Origin: Nosocomiicoccus ampullae
GTDB taxonomy: Bacteria > Bacillota > Bacilli > Staphylococcales > Salinicoccaceae
Assembly (NCBI RefSeq): GCF_019357495.1
Contig: NZ_CP079110.1
Coordinates: 1,485,334-1,549,333, forward strand
DNA length: 64,000 nt
Direction: 5' to 3'
Both the position numbers and the translations under genes were made by a program. Numbering within the stretch: the stretch's first letter is position 1; every line of letters begins with the position of its first letter. Shown here piece after piece: positions 19,352 through 28,597 of the stretch. A model generated the notes under the pieces. That model had not been told where the DNA came from and did not search any database. It saw nothing but the letters and a program-made list of their open reading frames with translations.

Positions 19352-19423
19352 GTTCGGTTAAAAATGAGAAATATATGATAAACTAACTTATGTTAATTTC
19401 AAAATTAAAGGAGTCTATTAATA

Positions 19424-20920
19424 ATGGCTAAAGAGAATTTAAATCATCAGCCTATACCTGATAGCGGTTTCTTCGGACAACCAAGAGGCCTATCTACATT
19501 ATTCTTTACCGAATTTTGGGAACGTTTTAGTTACTATGGAATGAAAGCAATTCTAGCTTACTACTTATACTACTCGGTAACTAAAGGTGGATTTGGACTC
19601 GATCAATCAACCGCTTTACAAATCGTATCAATTTATGGTGCGTTAATTTATATGAGTGGTATTATTGGTGGCTGGTTAGCAGATAGAATTTTCGGTATTA
19701 GACATTCCATTTTCTATGGTGGAATTCTAATAATGTTCGGTCACATTTTACTCGCATTACCAAATAACTTTACTATTTTATTAATCGCATTATTTTTACT
19801 CATTATTGGTACTGGTCTTTTAAAACCAAATATTTCAACAAATGTTGGTATGTTATATGAAAAAGATGATCCAAGAGTGGACGGTGGTTTTACTTTATTC
19901 TACATGTCGATTAACTTAGGAAGTTTACTCGCACCACTACTTGTTGGTACGCTACAAGTAAACTTCGGATTCCATGCAGGTTTTGCGCTTGCAGCAATCG
20001 GAATGTTCTTAGGACTATTAACGTATGTATTAACAAATAAGAAAAATCTTGGTGACCTAGGTTTAAAACCATCAGATCCTTTAAAAGATGAAGAAAAGAA
20101 AAAGTTCAGCATCATCGCTATAGTTGTAATACTTGTGATTGCCCTATTTATTACATTCACATTAATGACGAATACATTAACTATCGGGGCATTTGCGAAT
20201 TTCATTACATTCCTAGGTGTCGTGTTACCGACTGTACTAATTACAAAAATGATTATGTCTAAAAAAGTTACAAAAAAAGAACGTTCGCACTTATTTGCAT
20301 ACATTCCACTCTTTTTAGCATCTGTAGTTTTCTGGATGATCCAAGAACAAGGTGCGACTGTACTTGCAGCTTTTGCAGATACTAAAACAGAGTTAAGTGT
20401 CTCTAAATTAACAAATGGTTTGATTGACTTTAATATACCTGCAGCTTGGTTCCAGTCATTAAACCCTGTATTCATAGTATTACTTGCACCACTAATGTCA
20501 CGCTTATGGATTAAACTTGGAAAACATAATCCTTCAACTGTTACGAAATTTACTGTTGGGGTATTACTTGCAGGTGCAGCATATCTCGTAATGATTATAC
20601 CTTTAAATACTGAAGGTTTAATTCACCCACTATGGCTTGTCCTAAGTTTCTTATTAGTAACTGTTGGTGAATTATTCGTGTCACCAATTGGTCTATCTAC
20701 GACGACAAAACTTGCACCAACTGCGTTCCAGTCACAAATGATGTCTATTTGGTTCTTATCAAATGCAATGGCACAAGGACTAAACGCACAGATGGTTAAG
20801 CTTTATGCTCTTATTAATACTCAGCAGTACTTTATGTATTCAGGACTGATTGCTGTAGGTGTTGCAGTTGTTTTAATTGTTTTAGGATCAAAAATCCGTA
20901 AAGTTATGGGTAAACTATAA
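19424..20920 (+). CDS. dtpT: Proton-dependent di/tripeptide transporter (POT family)
   Basis: 498 aa, about 14 hydrophobic segments as in bacterial POT proteins. The signature FFTEFWERFSYYGMKAIL contains the ExxERxxYY-type motif essential for proton coupling; GTGLLKPNIST and DGGFTLFYMSINLGSLLAP are the second POT signature. Imports peptides. Start ATG 19424 preceded by AAAGGAG. Monocistronic with a large hairpin terminator. Confidence 0.92.
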   Translation: MAKENLNHQPIPDSGFFGQPRGLSTLFFTEFWERFSYYGMKAILAYYLYYSVTKGGFGLDQSTALQIVSIYGALIYMSGIIGGWLADRIFGIRHSIFYGGILIMFGHILLALPNNFTILLIALFLLIIGTGLLKPNISTNVGMLYEKDDPRVDGGFTLFYMSINLGSLLAPLLVGTLQVNFGFHAGFALAAIGMFLGLLTYVLTNKKNLGDLGLKPSDPLKDEEKKKFSIIAIVVILVIALFITFTLMTNTLTIGAFANFITFLGVVLPTVLITKMIMSKKVTKKERSHLFAYIPLFLASVVFWMIQEQGATVLAAFADTKTELSVSKLTNGLIDFNIPAAWFQSLNPVFIVLLAPLMSRLWIKLGKHNPSTVTKFTVGVLLAGAAYLVMIIPLNTEGLIHPLWLVLSFLLVTVGELFVSPIGLSTTTKLAPTAFQSQMMSIWFLSNAMAQGLNAQMVKLYALINTQQYFMYSGLIAVGVAVVLIVLGSKIRKVMGKL

Positions 20921-20927
20921 TTTTTTC

Positions 20928-20970
20928 AAACTGTAATTCAGTTTTTACGAAACTGTGTTACAGTTTTTTC
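20928..20970 (+). terminator. Terminator after dtpT
   Basis: Long hairpin AAACTGTAA-CAGTTT / AAACTG-TTACAGTTT with a short loop, then T6. Confidence 0.8.
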
Positions 20971-21055
20971 TTTGTTTTTTATAAAAAACGCTTTCATTAA
21001 AAATTTATAATGATATAATTATCATAATAATTAGATAATTTAAGGAGGGATACTT

Positions 21056-22687
21056 TTGTCTATCTCGTTATGTGCATTATCTGTACACAATAAAAAGTTA
21101 AATAGTATATGTAGACCTTTAGCTGAAGATAATTATCGCCTCATTGATTTTATCTATACGAGTCACCGCGTATTAGAAAACTATAGTGATTTAGATATTG
21201 CTTTAAGAAGGATTCACGAAGTACTTCATAAAGACAAAGTGGTTATATCTATATCTGATTTAGACCACATTGACGTTCTTTGTAGTTTTGGAATGACGCC
21301 TTCTATACATAAATCACTTAAAAATTCGGGGCTTACAACTATCCATCAATTAAAACAATTATCTAAAAAAGAATATGATGATCATTTAAAGCGTGAATCC
21401 AATTCTATCTATAAAAAAACCCAAAATATTATAAAGAAGTTTGAAAGCGTTTTTTCAAATAATTATATTGATATTATCTCGTTCCTATTACTCGTTCAAC
21501 ATGACGTGGACAAAAGAGTCGATGTGAAACAGTTAATTCAAACAGCTGAAAAATTTTATTCTCTTGCTGAAAACAAAGTATTACTCACATTAAATACGTT
21601 AGTCGATGAAGGTATCCTTATAAAAAATAACGACTCTTATTATGTAAAAAAATGGACGTTACATGAAGTATTAAATTTTGATTTTCCTCACAAAGACACT
21701 TACTTAATGCGTCTTCAAGGGGTGAATGTCCGAGATATCGGTAAAGAAACTGGCGTTTCTAGAACTTCTGTGTTGACGTATGTCTCTAGAATTAATGATC
21801 ACTTCATCCCCCATCATTTAGAAGAAAATAAGTATAGTATCTTTTTAACTAAATATAATATGCCTAGAAGCACCTTTGAATATGTCTTCAATTTAGATGA
21901 GGTTATTATAGACTATCTATACTGTAACTTTGAAACACACGATATAAATACTGACATCGAACAAATTATTACCGATAAAATATTAAAAAAAGATCAGTTA
22001 GATCGTTTACTCTATATTGAAAAGAAATTTATAAATCATCAAGGTAAAATTGTTCCACAATCAAGTACGAACATTTTTGAAGACATTGTCCACAAACATC
22101 CGAATCAATCATTTACGTTAAATTCTTTTTATAAACGATATATGAATTGTTTAAAGCATAACAATATTATCAATATTAAACCGACAGATATTAGAAGGTT
22201 TGAATCAATTATTGATGAATCTGAATACGTTGTGAAAAGTATTAAGCACGAGTTTCGGTATTTTGACATTAATATCTCTAAAGAAACGATCGATAAAATT
22301 AACGCTATTTTAAATAACCTAGACGGAAGTTATGGATTACCGTTTATCTTTAAAAATAATAAAAAAACTTTAACAGAAATTGGTCTAAAAAATGGATATG
22401 AACTCGGTAGTCTTATTAATAAGGTAGGCCTAGAAAAATTTGAAAATGTCAATTCGATTATTAGAATTAGTACAATTCAACTTGGCAAACGTACTCATCA
22501 AGAATTTGTTGAAGATAAAATTTCGGAATTTAGAGAGTGCATGGTAAACACTCTATTGAATCATCTACAAAAATATTATGGTCTTCACAAAGATACGATG
22601 TCTACGTATATTTCAAATCAGTACTTCGATTATATTTTAGACGGAAAAATTTGCGGTAAAGAAAATATACCTATCTCTAAAACATGA
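21056..22687 (+). CDS. Unrecognised large regulator-like protein with alpha-CTD-like and sigma-region-4-like segments
   Basis: 543 aa, TTG start with AAGGAGGG 6 nt upstream. I do not recognise the family. Around residues 85-115, SFGMTPSIHKSLKNSGLTTI followed by HQLKQLSKKE resembles the helix-hairpin-helix of RNA polymerase alpha-CTD. At about 220-245, LQGVNVRDIGKETGVSRTSV is a good sigma-region-4-like helix-turn-helix, and LTEIGLKNGYELGSLINKVG near 440 looks like a degenerate second one. The protein is all-alpha, very AT rich, with no membrane segments. It stands alone downstream of dtpT, followed by decayed sequence. Possible roles are a transcription or mobile-element regulator; this is inference. 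Confidence 0.65.
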   Translation: MSISLCALSVHNKKLNSICRPLAEDNYRLIDFIYTSHRVLENYSDLDIALRRIHEVLHKDKVVISISDLDHIDVLCSFGMTPSIHKSLKNSGLTTIHQLKQLSKKEYDDHLKRESNSIYKKTQNIIKKFESVFSNNYIDIISFLLLVQHDVDKRVDVKQLIQTAEKFYSLAENKVLLTLNTLVDEGILIKNNDSYYVKKWTLHEVLNFDFPHKDTYLMRLQGVNVRDIGKETGVSRTSVLTYVSRINDHFIPHHLEENKYSIFLTKYNMPRSTFEYVFNLDEVIIDYLYCNFETHDINTDIEQIITDKILKKDQLDRLLYIEKKFINHQGKIVPQSSTNIFEDIVHKHPNQSFTLNSFYKRYMNCLKHNNIINIKPTDIRRFESIIDESEYVVKSIKHEFRYFDINISKETIDKINAILNNLDGSYGLPFIFKNNKKTLTEIGLKNGYELGSLINKVGLEKFENVNSIIRISTIQLGKRTHQEFVEDKISEFRECMVNTLLNHLQKYYGLHKDTMSTYISNQYFDYILDGKICGKENIPISKT

Positions 22688-22960
22688 AAACTAAGGCCAT
22701 AACGAGTGAATAAGTTAGTGAACGTAAAGTATGTATATTATACGTTTTAAATAAAGAGAATTCTATAACACTTCAAGAGGAGTCAGATTTATGACAGCAA
22801 TCATTGCAAATGGAATATAGATTTATTGCGAATATTCGACCAATCAGACAGATAAGAAAACACTATTATTATTTTTGACTCTTTATAAATAAAAGTATAT
22901 GCTTTTATACGTTATATATTTCAGTGGAAATTATTAACACAACAATGGAGAGTGAGATAT
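22688..22960 (+). other. Gene-poor tract with a short broken reading frame
   Basis: No intact gene. An ATG at 22791 with a good ribosome site (AGAGGAG) opens a frame of nine codons (MTAIIANGI) then TAG; the same frame continues IYCEYSTNQTDKKTLLLFL and ends at TAA, suggesting a small gene broken by a nonsense mutation. I cannot assign it. Confidence 0.3.
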
Positions 22961-23149
22961 ATGCCTGAAAAGACGGGAGTAAGAGATTCATTAAAATACA
23001 ACTATTTCCTATTGATTGTGAGTATAGTGAGTTTTGTTTTCTTTTATTTTTTACTTGGTGTTGATTTTTTAATGAGTTTTGTAATTGCGATGGCTCCATT
23101 TACTATTGGATTTATAAATATCAATCGAATAAAAAATGAGAAACAATAG
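22961..23149 (+). CDS. Small two-helix membrane protein
   Basis: 62 aa: MPEKTGVRDSLKYN, then two hydrophobic helices (about residues 14-32 and 38-53) and a basic tail (NRIKNEKQ). Start is the ATG at 22961; a GTG three codons upstream is also in frame, and GGAGAG lies before both. Unknown function; typical of small DUF membrane proteins in staphylococci. Confidence 0.5.
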   Translation: MPEKTGVRDSLKYNYFLLIVSIVSFVFFYFLLGVDFLMSFVIAMAPFTIGFININRIKNEKQ

Positions 23150-23289
23150 GAGTTTTTGCTTATCTAACAGTAGAGAATGATAATTAAAGAATGATTTTAT
23201 GACATTATTTAGCCAGTTATTTACTTACTGCTTAAATTCTACGAAACCTTTCTACACTAGTATTACTCAGAAAAATATTACAGATGATA

Positions 23290-23343
23290 TGAGCTGCATC
23301 CTTAAAGTTGAATTTTAGTATCCAACTTTAGGAGTGCAGTTCA
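23290..23343. repeat. IS-end-like inverted repeat (possible IS3/IS150-group fossil or MITE)
   Basis: TGAGCTGCATCCTTAAAGTTG and CCAACTTTAGGAGTGCAGTTCA form an imperfect 20-bp inverted repeat around an 11-nt loop. The arms start TGA and end TCA and resemble the terminal repeats of IS150-group elements, abutting with no transposase between. The surrounding 23150-23429 region holds no gene. Confidence 0.4.
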
Positions 23344-23429
23344 TTATGATTAAAATCCGTCTAATAATTAATACTGAAAATTTCTTTTTAAAAGTTGTCT
23401 ACAGTCTTATTATTTCCGAGGAAATATTT

Positions 23430-24479
23430 TTAATGCACTGGGCATTTGTTTTCTCTATATAAGAAGTTTGGTGAGCGTGTTGTGTTATCAAATCCATAGT
23501 GATAGTTATGTGTAAGTGACGGTGATAATGGTGGTGCGAGCCAGCTCCATTTTCCTGTAACTGTGCGTCCCGCTTCTTTTTCTAATCGCTCAAATGTTTT
23601 AAATTGTTTAGATGCTGTAATATGATCGACCATCGTTACTTTACTGTCTCTAAATGAATGATAGACTGCATAGCTAATTTCTACGAGTGCACGGTCTCTC
23701 CAATATGTCGTTGTTTTTGACATGTCTAACTCTAGAGCTTTCGCGATACTTTCTAGCTTGTTATAACGATAATCATCCGTGAAGTTTCTGACTGCGATTT
23801 CTGTTTCCATATACCAGCCGTTAAATGGCGGGGTATGATAGTAAATACCACCAATTTCTAAATCCATGTTACATATAATTGGCACTGCGTACCATTTTAG
23901 CCCTAAATCTTTAAGCTTTGGATAATCATGGTGCTCGATATTTACTTCTTTAATAAGCCCTTCACGATACTCATGATATTTAATATCTCCATCTTTTACT
24001 CTATAAATCAGTGGAAGTACATTAAAATCACTCGGTTCTTTTTTCCAACCGACCTTTTCTGCTTGTTTTGTTGCTTCTCTTGACCTAGGATCTCCATTAT
24101 TATCATATCCTGCATAACGTATAAGTTGTTCGTTATATAATTTAATATCATTACTATACACTGAAATCGTTGGCACAATTTTACCACCGTTTGTCGCATC
24201 ATTAATATGCGTCTCAATAGATTCAACGAAATCCGCTTCATTATCGATATGTCTTTCATCTCTAACAACAAGTTTCTCCCAGTACAATCTACCAATACAT
24301 CGGTTAGAGTTACGCCAAGCTACACGTGCACCGTATTCTAATTCTTTAGACGTATGCGTATAAATGCTCGTCTCATTGATTTCTTTTTTTATTTCACTTA
24401 ATCTTTTCGCTGGACTTCCTAAATTCAACTCATCATACATCATTTCTATAAACTCTGTTGCTTGTTTAAATAGCTCCAT
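23430..24479 (-). CDS. nos: Bacterial nitric oxide synthase oxygenase
   Basis: 349 aa, the size of Gram-positive NOS proteins, which consist only of the oxygenase domain. Converts L-arginine to citrulline and NO using heme, tetrahydrobiopterin or folate, and a non-dedicated reductase. The heme-ligating Cys61 lies in WRNSNRCIGRLYW. Substrate-pocket sequences are also present: VPIICNMDLEIGGIYY followed by HTPPFNGWYMETEI (containing the Arg-binding Glu), and the C-terminal SWLAPPLSPSLTHNYH. Monocistronic, convergent with nothing and divergent from tdk. Confidence 0.96.
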   Translation of the reverse strand: MELFKQATEFIEMMYDELNLGSPAKRLSEIKKEINETSIYTHTSKELEYGARVAWRNSNRCIGRLYWEKLVVRDERHIDNEADFVESIETHINDATNGGKIVPTISVYSNDIKLYNEQLIRYAGYDNNGDPRSREATKQAEKVGWKKEPSDFNVLPLIYRVKDGDIKYHEYREGLIKEVNIEHHDYPKLKDLGLKWYAVPIICNMDLEIGGIYYHTPPFNGWYMETEIAVRNFTDDYRYNKLESIAKALELDMSKTTTYWRDRALVEISYAVYHSFRDSKVTMVDHITASKQFKTFERLEKEAGRTVTGKWSWLAPPLSPSLTHNYHYGFDNTTRSPNFLYRENKCPVH

Positions 24480-24599
24480 ACAATCGTTCCTAACATTATC
24501 TATTCAATTATTATGTTACACGAAAATACACATTTATAATATATAAATATAAAATTCATGTTAAAATTGATGCTGATTATTTAAAGATTGGGGATTATT

Positions 24600-25172
24600 A
24601 TGGCGAAACTTTATTACCGTTACGGTACAATGCAAAGTAATAAAAGTAATCAAATTATCACGACTCATCATCAATATACGACTCAAGGTAAGAGATGCTT
24701 GGCGTATACAACACCGATTGATTCGAGAAGTGGATATAAGAGAATAAAGTCTAGAATCGGCCTAGAACTCGAAGCAGAGTATGTCACTGATGATATCTTT
24801 GAAAAAGTTAAAAAAGAGAATGAGAAAGAAAAAGTGTTTGCTGTTTTGATCGATGAAGCTCAATTTTTATCGAAAAAAGATATTCATAATTTAAGCGATA
24901 TTCCAGACTTACTCGATATTCCTGTTATTGCTTTTGGTTTAAAAACCGACTTTAGAAATAACTTGTTCGAAGGCAGTCGTGCATTACTTGAACTCGCCGA
25001 TGCTATCGACGAATTAAAAACAGTTTGTCAGTTCTGTAATAAAAAAGCGACATTAAATATGAGATTACATAATAATGTACCGACGAATGTCGGAGAAACA
25101 ATTCAAATTGGTGACGAGGAATACGTCCCTGTATGTCGTAAGTGCTATAAAGAACGATTGGAATTAGTATAG
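24600..25172 (+). CDS. tdk: Thymidine kinase (type II) with atypical P-loop
   Basis: 190 aa from the ATG at 24600 (TGGGGA site 6 nt upstream; the frame opens at a TTG four codons earlier). Phosphorylates thymidine with ATP. Walker B/active site LIDEAQFL, the lasso region and the zinc site CQFC...CRKC in the C-terminal part fit the family. The P-loop reads YGTMQSNKSNQI, where the usual Gly before Lys-Ser is Asn. The sequence is closer to the E. coli/lactobacillus branch than to the staphylococcal enzyme. Confidence 0.85.
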   Translation: MAKLYYRYGTMQSNKSNQIITTHHQYTTQGKRCLAYTTPIDSRSGYKRIKSRIGLELEAEYVTDDIFEKVKKENEKEKVFAVLIDEAQFLSKKDIHNLSDIPDLLDIPVIAFGLKTDFRNNLFEGSRALLELADAIDELKTVCQFCNKKATLNMRLHNNVPTNVGETIQIGDEEYVPVCRKCYKERLELV

Positions 25173-25196
25173 TAAAAGTAAATATATCATCAAATT

Positions 25197-25229
25197 AAAA
25201 GAGAGAATATTTAAATATTCTCTCTTTTC
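25197..25229. terminator. Bidirectional terminator between tdk and the pxp operon
   Basis: Perfect palindrome AAAAGAGAGAATATT / AATATTCTCTCTTTT. Confidence 0.85.
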
Positions 25230-25243
25230 TAGTTTATAATACT

Positions 25244-26458
25244 TTATTCATTCCAAAGTTGTGCAAGACCTTCAAGTGATAGTACACCTGCTACTGCAGT
25301 AACAATAACTGCTACAATTCCAAATATAATCCAAGTTACTGGATGTTTGTAATCTCCAACGATACTCTTTTTTCTAGATGCAAGCAGTATCGCGCCAAGT
25401 ATTATTGGTAAAATTAAACCGTTGAATGCACCTGCTAATATAAGTAGTGTAACAGGTTTACCAATAAATACAAAAACAATCGTTGAGGCTAAAATAAACG
25501 CTACAATGAAGAGGTTATTGTACTTATCAAACACTTTTCCAAATCCACGTAAGAAGCTTGCACTCGTATATGCCGCACCAATTACTGATGATAGTGCTGC
25601 AGCGAGTAGTACAACACCGAAAACTTTTTGTCCAACGTCACCAAGCGCAAATTGGAATACTGATGCTGGTGGGTTATCTGGATCTAATACTGCTCCTTGA
25701 GCAAGTACACCGAGTACTGCTAAGAATAGTAACGTACGCATCACGCCTGTTGTAATAATTCCGTAGTTTGCTGCTTTAGATACAAAACGTAAATTTTCTT
25801 TACCAGTCATACCAGCTTCAATTAAACGGTGCGCACCTGCAAAGGTAATATAGCCACCAACTGATCCACCAACAATAGTAACGATTGGTAATAACATTGA
25901 GAGAGGTTCTTCTGGAACGATTGTTCGAAGCGCCGCTTCACCGAGATCTGGTTTTGATTTAATCGCAACGAATAATACGATTAAAATCATTAGTACACCG
26001 AGAAATTGTGTCACGATGTCCATAACGGCACGACCATTTTTAATTAGAAAAATGATAATCGCAAATATTCCAGTAATCGCTGCACCAATGCGAACATCCC
26101 AGCCAAATATTGCATTAAATCCGAGTCCTGCACCCGCAACGTTACCGATGTTAAATGCAAATCCTCCAAGAACTATTAGAATAGAAACAAAAGTTCCTAA
26201 GCCACGAAATACTTCGTTCGCTACATCTTGTCCGCGTTTTCCACTGATTGATAAGACACGCCATATGTTTGATTGTGCACCAATATCAATGATGATTGAT
26301 ATTAAAATTGCGAATCCAAAACTCGCTAAAAACTGTTCGGTAAAAACGGTCGTTTGTGTTAAGAATGCTGGACCAATCGAAGACGTGGCCATTAAGAATA
26401 CTGCACCAAATAGTAGCCTACGCTGTGCAGCGGTTAATTTTTGTTTTTCATTTTGCAT
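25244..26458 (-). CDS. NRAMP-like transporter of the 5-oxoprolinase operon (YcsG-like)
   Basis: 404 aa, about 11 hydrophobic segments. Related to the NRAMP fold (SSIGPAFLTQTTVFTEQF in the first helix region) but of the YcsG group that sits with pxpA in Bacillus and staphylococci. By context it is probably the importer for 5-oxoproline or a related lactam rather than a metal carrier; this is inference from the operon. Last gene of pxpB-pxpC-accB-accC-pxpA, 21 nt after pxpA, ending at a bidirectional terminator. Confidence 0.8.
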   Translation of the reverse strand: MQNEKQKLTAAQRRLLFGAVFLMATSSIGPAFLTQTTVFTEQFLASFGFAILISIIIDIGAQSNIWRVLSISGKRGQDVANEVFRGLGTFVSILIVLGGFAFNIGNVAGAGLGFNAIFGWDVRIGAAITGIFAIIIFLIKNGRAVMDIVTQFLGVLMILIVLFVAIKSKPDLGEAALRTIVPEEPLSMLLPIVTIVGGSVGGYITFAGAHRLIEAGMTGKENLRFVSKAANYGIITTGVMRTLLFLAVLGVLAQGAVLDPDNPPASVFQFALGDVGQKVFGVVLLAAALSSVIGAAYTSASFLRGFGKVFDKYNNLFIVAFILASTIVFVFIGKPVTLLILAGAFNGLILPIILGAILLASRKKSIVGDYKHPVTWIIFGIVAVIVTAVAGVLSLEGLAQLWNE

Positions 26459-26479
26459 AATTTCACTCCCTCTGAGTTA

Positions 26480-27238
26480 TTACATTTTTTTGACTTCAAT
26501 TCCTTTCGCTTCTAAAGCTTTTTTAATTTCTTTTACAAATTGTAATGCTTTTTCTCCATCACCATGGACACAGATACTATCTGCTTTAATATCGATATCT
26601 TGACCATCGATTGTTTCAACTTTTCCTTCTGTTATCATACGAATACCGCGTTCAACTGCGAGTTTACTATCGGTAATCATCGCACCTTCTTTACGTCTAG
26701 ACACAAGAGTTCCGTCGTTTTCATATGCACGATCTAAAAATACTTCGTGAACAACTTCTAAACCTATTTCTTCTCCTGCTTTTACGAGATTATTTTCTGA
26801 TAACCCCATCAATTTTAAGTTTGGGTTGAAGTCTTTAACTGCTTGTGCGATTACTCGTGCAAGATTCTCGTCAGTAAATGTTGCGTTGTATAATGCACCA
26901 TGTGGTTTAACGTGGTTCATTTCAACACCAACTGTTCTCGCGATACCGTCAAGTGCAGAAAGTTGATACAATACCATACTATAAATTTCTTCGTTTGTAC
27001 AGTCCATATATCTACGTCCAAATCCTTCTTTGTCTGGGAACCCTGGATGTGCACCGAGTCCAGCTCCGGATTCTTTAATTAGTTTGACTGTCTCTAACAT
27101 TACTTTTGGATCGCTTGCGTGAAATCCACATGCGACGTTTGCTGATGAAATTAACGGAATAATCTTTTTGTCATTTCCAATAATATAATTACCAAAACTT
27201 TCTCCTAAATCGGCATTTACGTCAACACTTAACGTCAT
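26480..27238 (-). CDS. pxpA: 5-oxoprolinase subunit A (LamB/YcsF family)
   Basis: 252 aa. With PxpB and PxpC cleaves 5-oxoproline (pyroglutamate) to glutamate using ATP. The family start VDVNADLGESFGNY and CGFHASDP, GAHPGFPD, HVKPHGALYN are all present. Start: ATG 27238, 8 nt after GGAG; the in-frame GTG at 27247 overlaps the accC stop and has no spacing. Function is assigned from the family and the complete pxpABC neighbourhood. Confidence 0.93.
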   Translation of the reverse strand: MTLSVDVNADLGESFGNYIIGNDKKIIPLISSANVACGFHASDPKVMLETVKLIKESGAGLGAHPGFPDKEGFGRRYMDCTNEEIYSMVLYQLSALDGIARTVGVEMNHVKPHGALYNATFTDENLARVIAQAVKDFNPNLKLMGLSENNLVKAGEEIGLEVVHEVFLDRAYENDGTLVSRRKEGAMITDSKLAVERGIRMITEGKVETIDGQDIDIKADSICVHGDGEKALQFVKEIKKALEAKGIEVKKM

Positions 27239-27243
27239 TATTA

Positions 27244-28596
27244 TCACTCCGTATCGATAATATTTTCTTCGTAAATAAATTTAATATCGTAATCATTCGC
27301 AATCACTTTTTGATGTGATAGTAAGAAAAATTGGAAATCTAAATTTGTTTTAATCGGTTCAATTACAGTTTCACCGATAACAAGTTTTAGTTTCGCAAGT
27401 GCTGATGCACGGTCTTTATCTCTTACGACTAGTTTTGCGACCATTGAGTCATAATACGGTGGAATTGAATATCCTGTGTATAGATGTGAGTCAATACGCA
27501 CATTACGCCCAAGTCCAAAATGAAGGTGTTCAATTTTACCTGGTGACGGTCTAAAGTTATGCATTGGATCTTCAGCGTTAATACGCGCTTCAATCGCATG
27601 ACCATTTAATACAACATCATCTTGGGTAAAGCCAATTTCACCGTCGTAAGCCACCATAATTTGTGCTTTTATAATGTCTTTATCTGTCACTTCTTCAGTA
27701 ATCGTATGTTCAACTTGAACACGTGTATTCATTTCGATGAAGTAAAACTTTTTCTCTTCTTCGACATATAAATATTCAACTGTTCCTGCACCACGATATT
27801 TTAACTTTTTCATTGCGTCTCGTGTTGTTTCAGTAATGTATTTACGTTCTTCATCTGACAAGATTGCTGCAGGTGCTTCTTCTAATAGTTTTTGGTTATT
27901 ACGCTGAATCGAACAGTCTCTTTCATATAAATGAACCGCGTCACCTTTACCATCGCCTATGACTTGGACTTCAATATGTCTTGCTTTTTCGATAAATTTT
28001 TCAACGTAGAGTCTATCATCATTAAAGGCATTTTTGGCTTCATTTTTCGCATCGTAATATAACTTATCGACGTCTTTATCACTATAAGCAAAACGCATAC
28101 CTTTACCTCCACCACCAGAAACTGCTTTTATAACGAGTGGATAATTATGTGTTTTGGCGATTTGCTTCACGTCGTCGGCTGAGTCGATGATTCCGTCACT
28201 CCCTGGGATAACAGGAACTCCAACACTTGCCATCGTTTCACGTGCAACAGATTTATTACCCATTTTTTCCATCATATCCGCAGTTGGTCCAATGAATATA
28301 AATCCAGCTTCTTCTACACGTCTTGCGAACTCTACAGATTCTGCTAGAAATCCGTACCCTGGGTGAATCGCGTCAGCACCTGATAGTTCTGCCGCTGTTA
28401 AAATCGCATCGATATTTAAGTAGCTATCAATACTTCTTGGGCCCCCAATTGCATATGCTTCGTTCGCAATAGCGACGTGAAGTGCGTCTTTATCAGCAGT
28501 TGAATAGACTGCAACACTTGTCATATTCATTTCTTTTAAAGTACGAATAATACGTACTGCAATTTCACCGCGGTTTGCAATTAATACTTTTCTCAT
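27244..28596 (-). CDS. accC: Biotin carboxylase subunit (AccC paralogue in the pxp operon)
   Basis: 450 aa, complete ATP-grasp biotin carboxylase: RKVLIANRGEIAVRIIRTL, AIHPGYGFLAES, the glycine-rich ATP loop VSGGGGKGMR, ERDCSIQRNNQKLLEEAPA and EMNTRVQVEHTITE. Carboxylates the biotin carrier encoded next door. In this operon the pair is expected to be a specialised copy, with the housekeeping accBC elsewhere. The role in 5-oxoproline use is not defined from sequence. Confidence 0.92.
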   Translation of the reverse strand: MRKVLIANRGEIAVRIIRTLKEMNMTSVAVYSTADKDALHVAIANEAYAIGGPRSIDSYLNIDAILTAAELSGADAIHPGYGFLAESVEFARRVEEAGFIFIGPTADMMEKMGNKSVARETMASVGVPVIPGSDGIIDSADDVKQIAKTHNYPLVIKAVSGGGGKGMRFAYSDKDVDKLYYDAKNEAKNAFNDDRLYVEKFIEKARHIEVQVIGDGKGDAVHLYERDCSIQRNNQKLLEEAPAAILSDEERKYITETTRDAMKKLKYRGAGTVEYLYVEEEKKFYFIEMNTRVQVEHTITEEVTDKDIIKAQIMVAYDGEIGFTQDDVVLNGHAIEARINAEDPMHNFRPSPGKIEHLHFGLGRNVRIDSHLYTGYSIPPYYDSMVAKLVVRDKDRASALAKLKLVIGETVIEPIKTNLDFQFFLLSHQKVIANDYDIKFIYEENIIDTE

Positions 28597-28597
28597 A

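Noticed and set aside
26016..26603. 195-codon plus-strand frame spanning the pxpA/transporter junction
   Set aside because: Antisense to two well-supported genes; no ribosome site and no recognisable domain.
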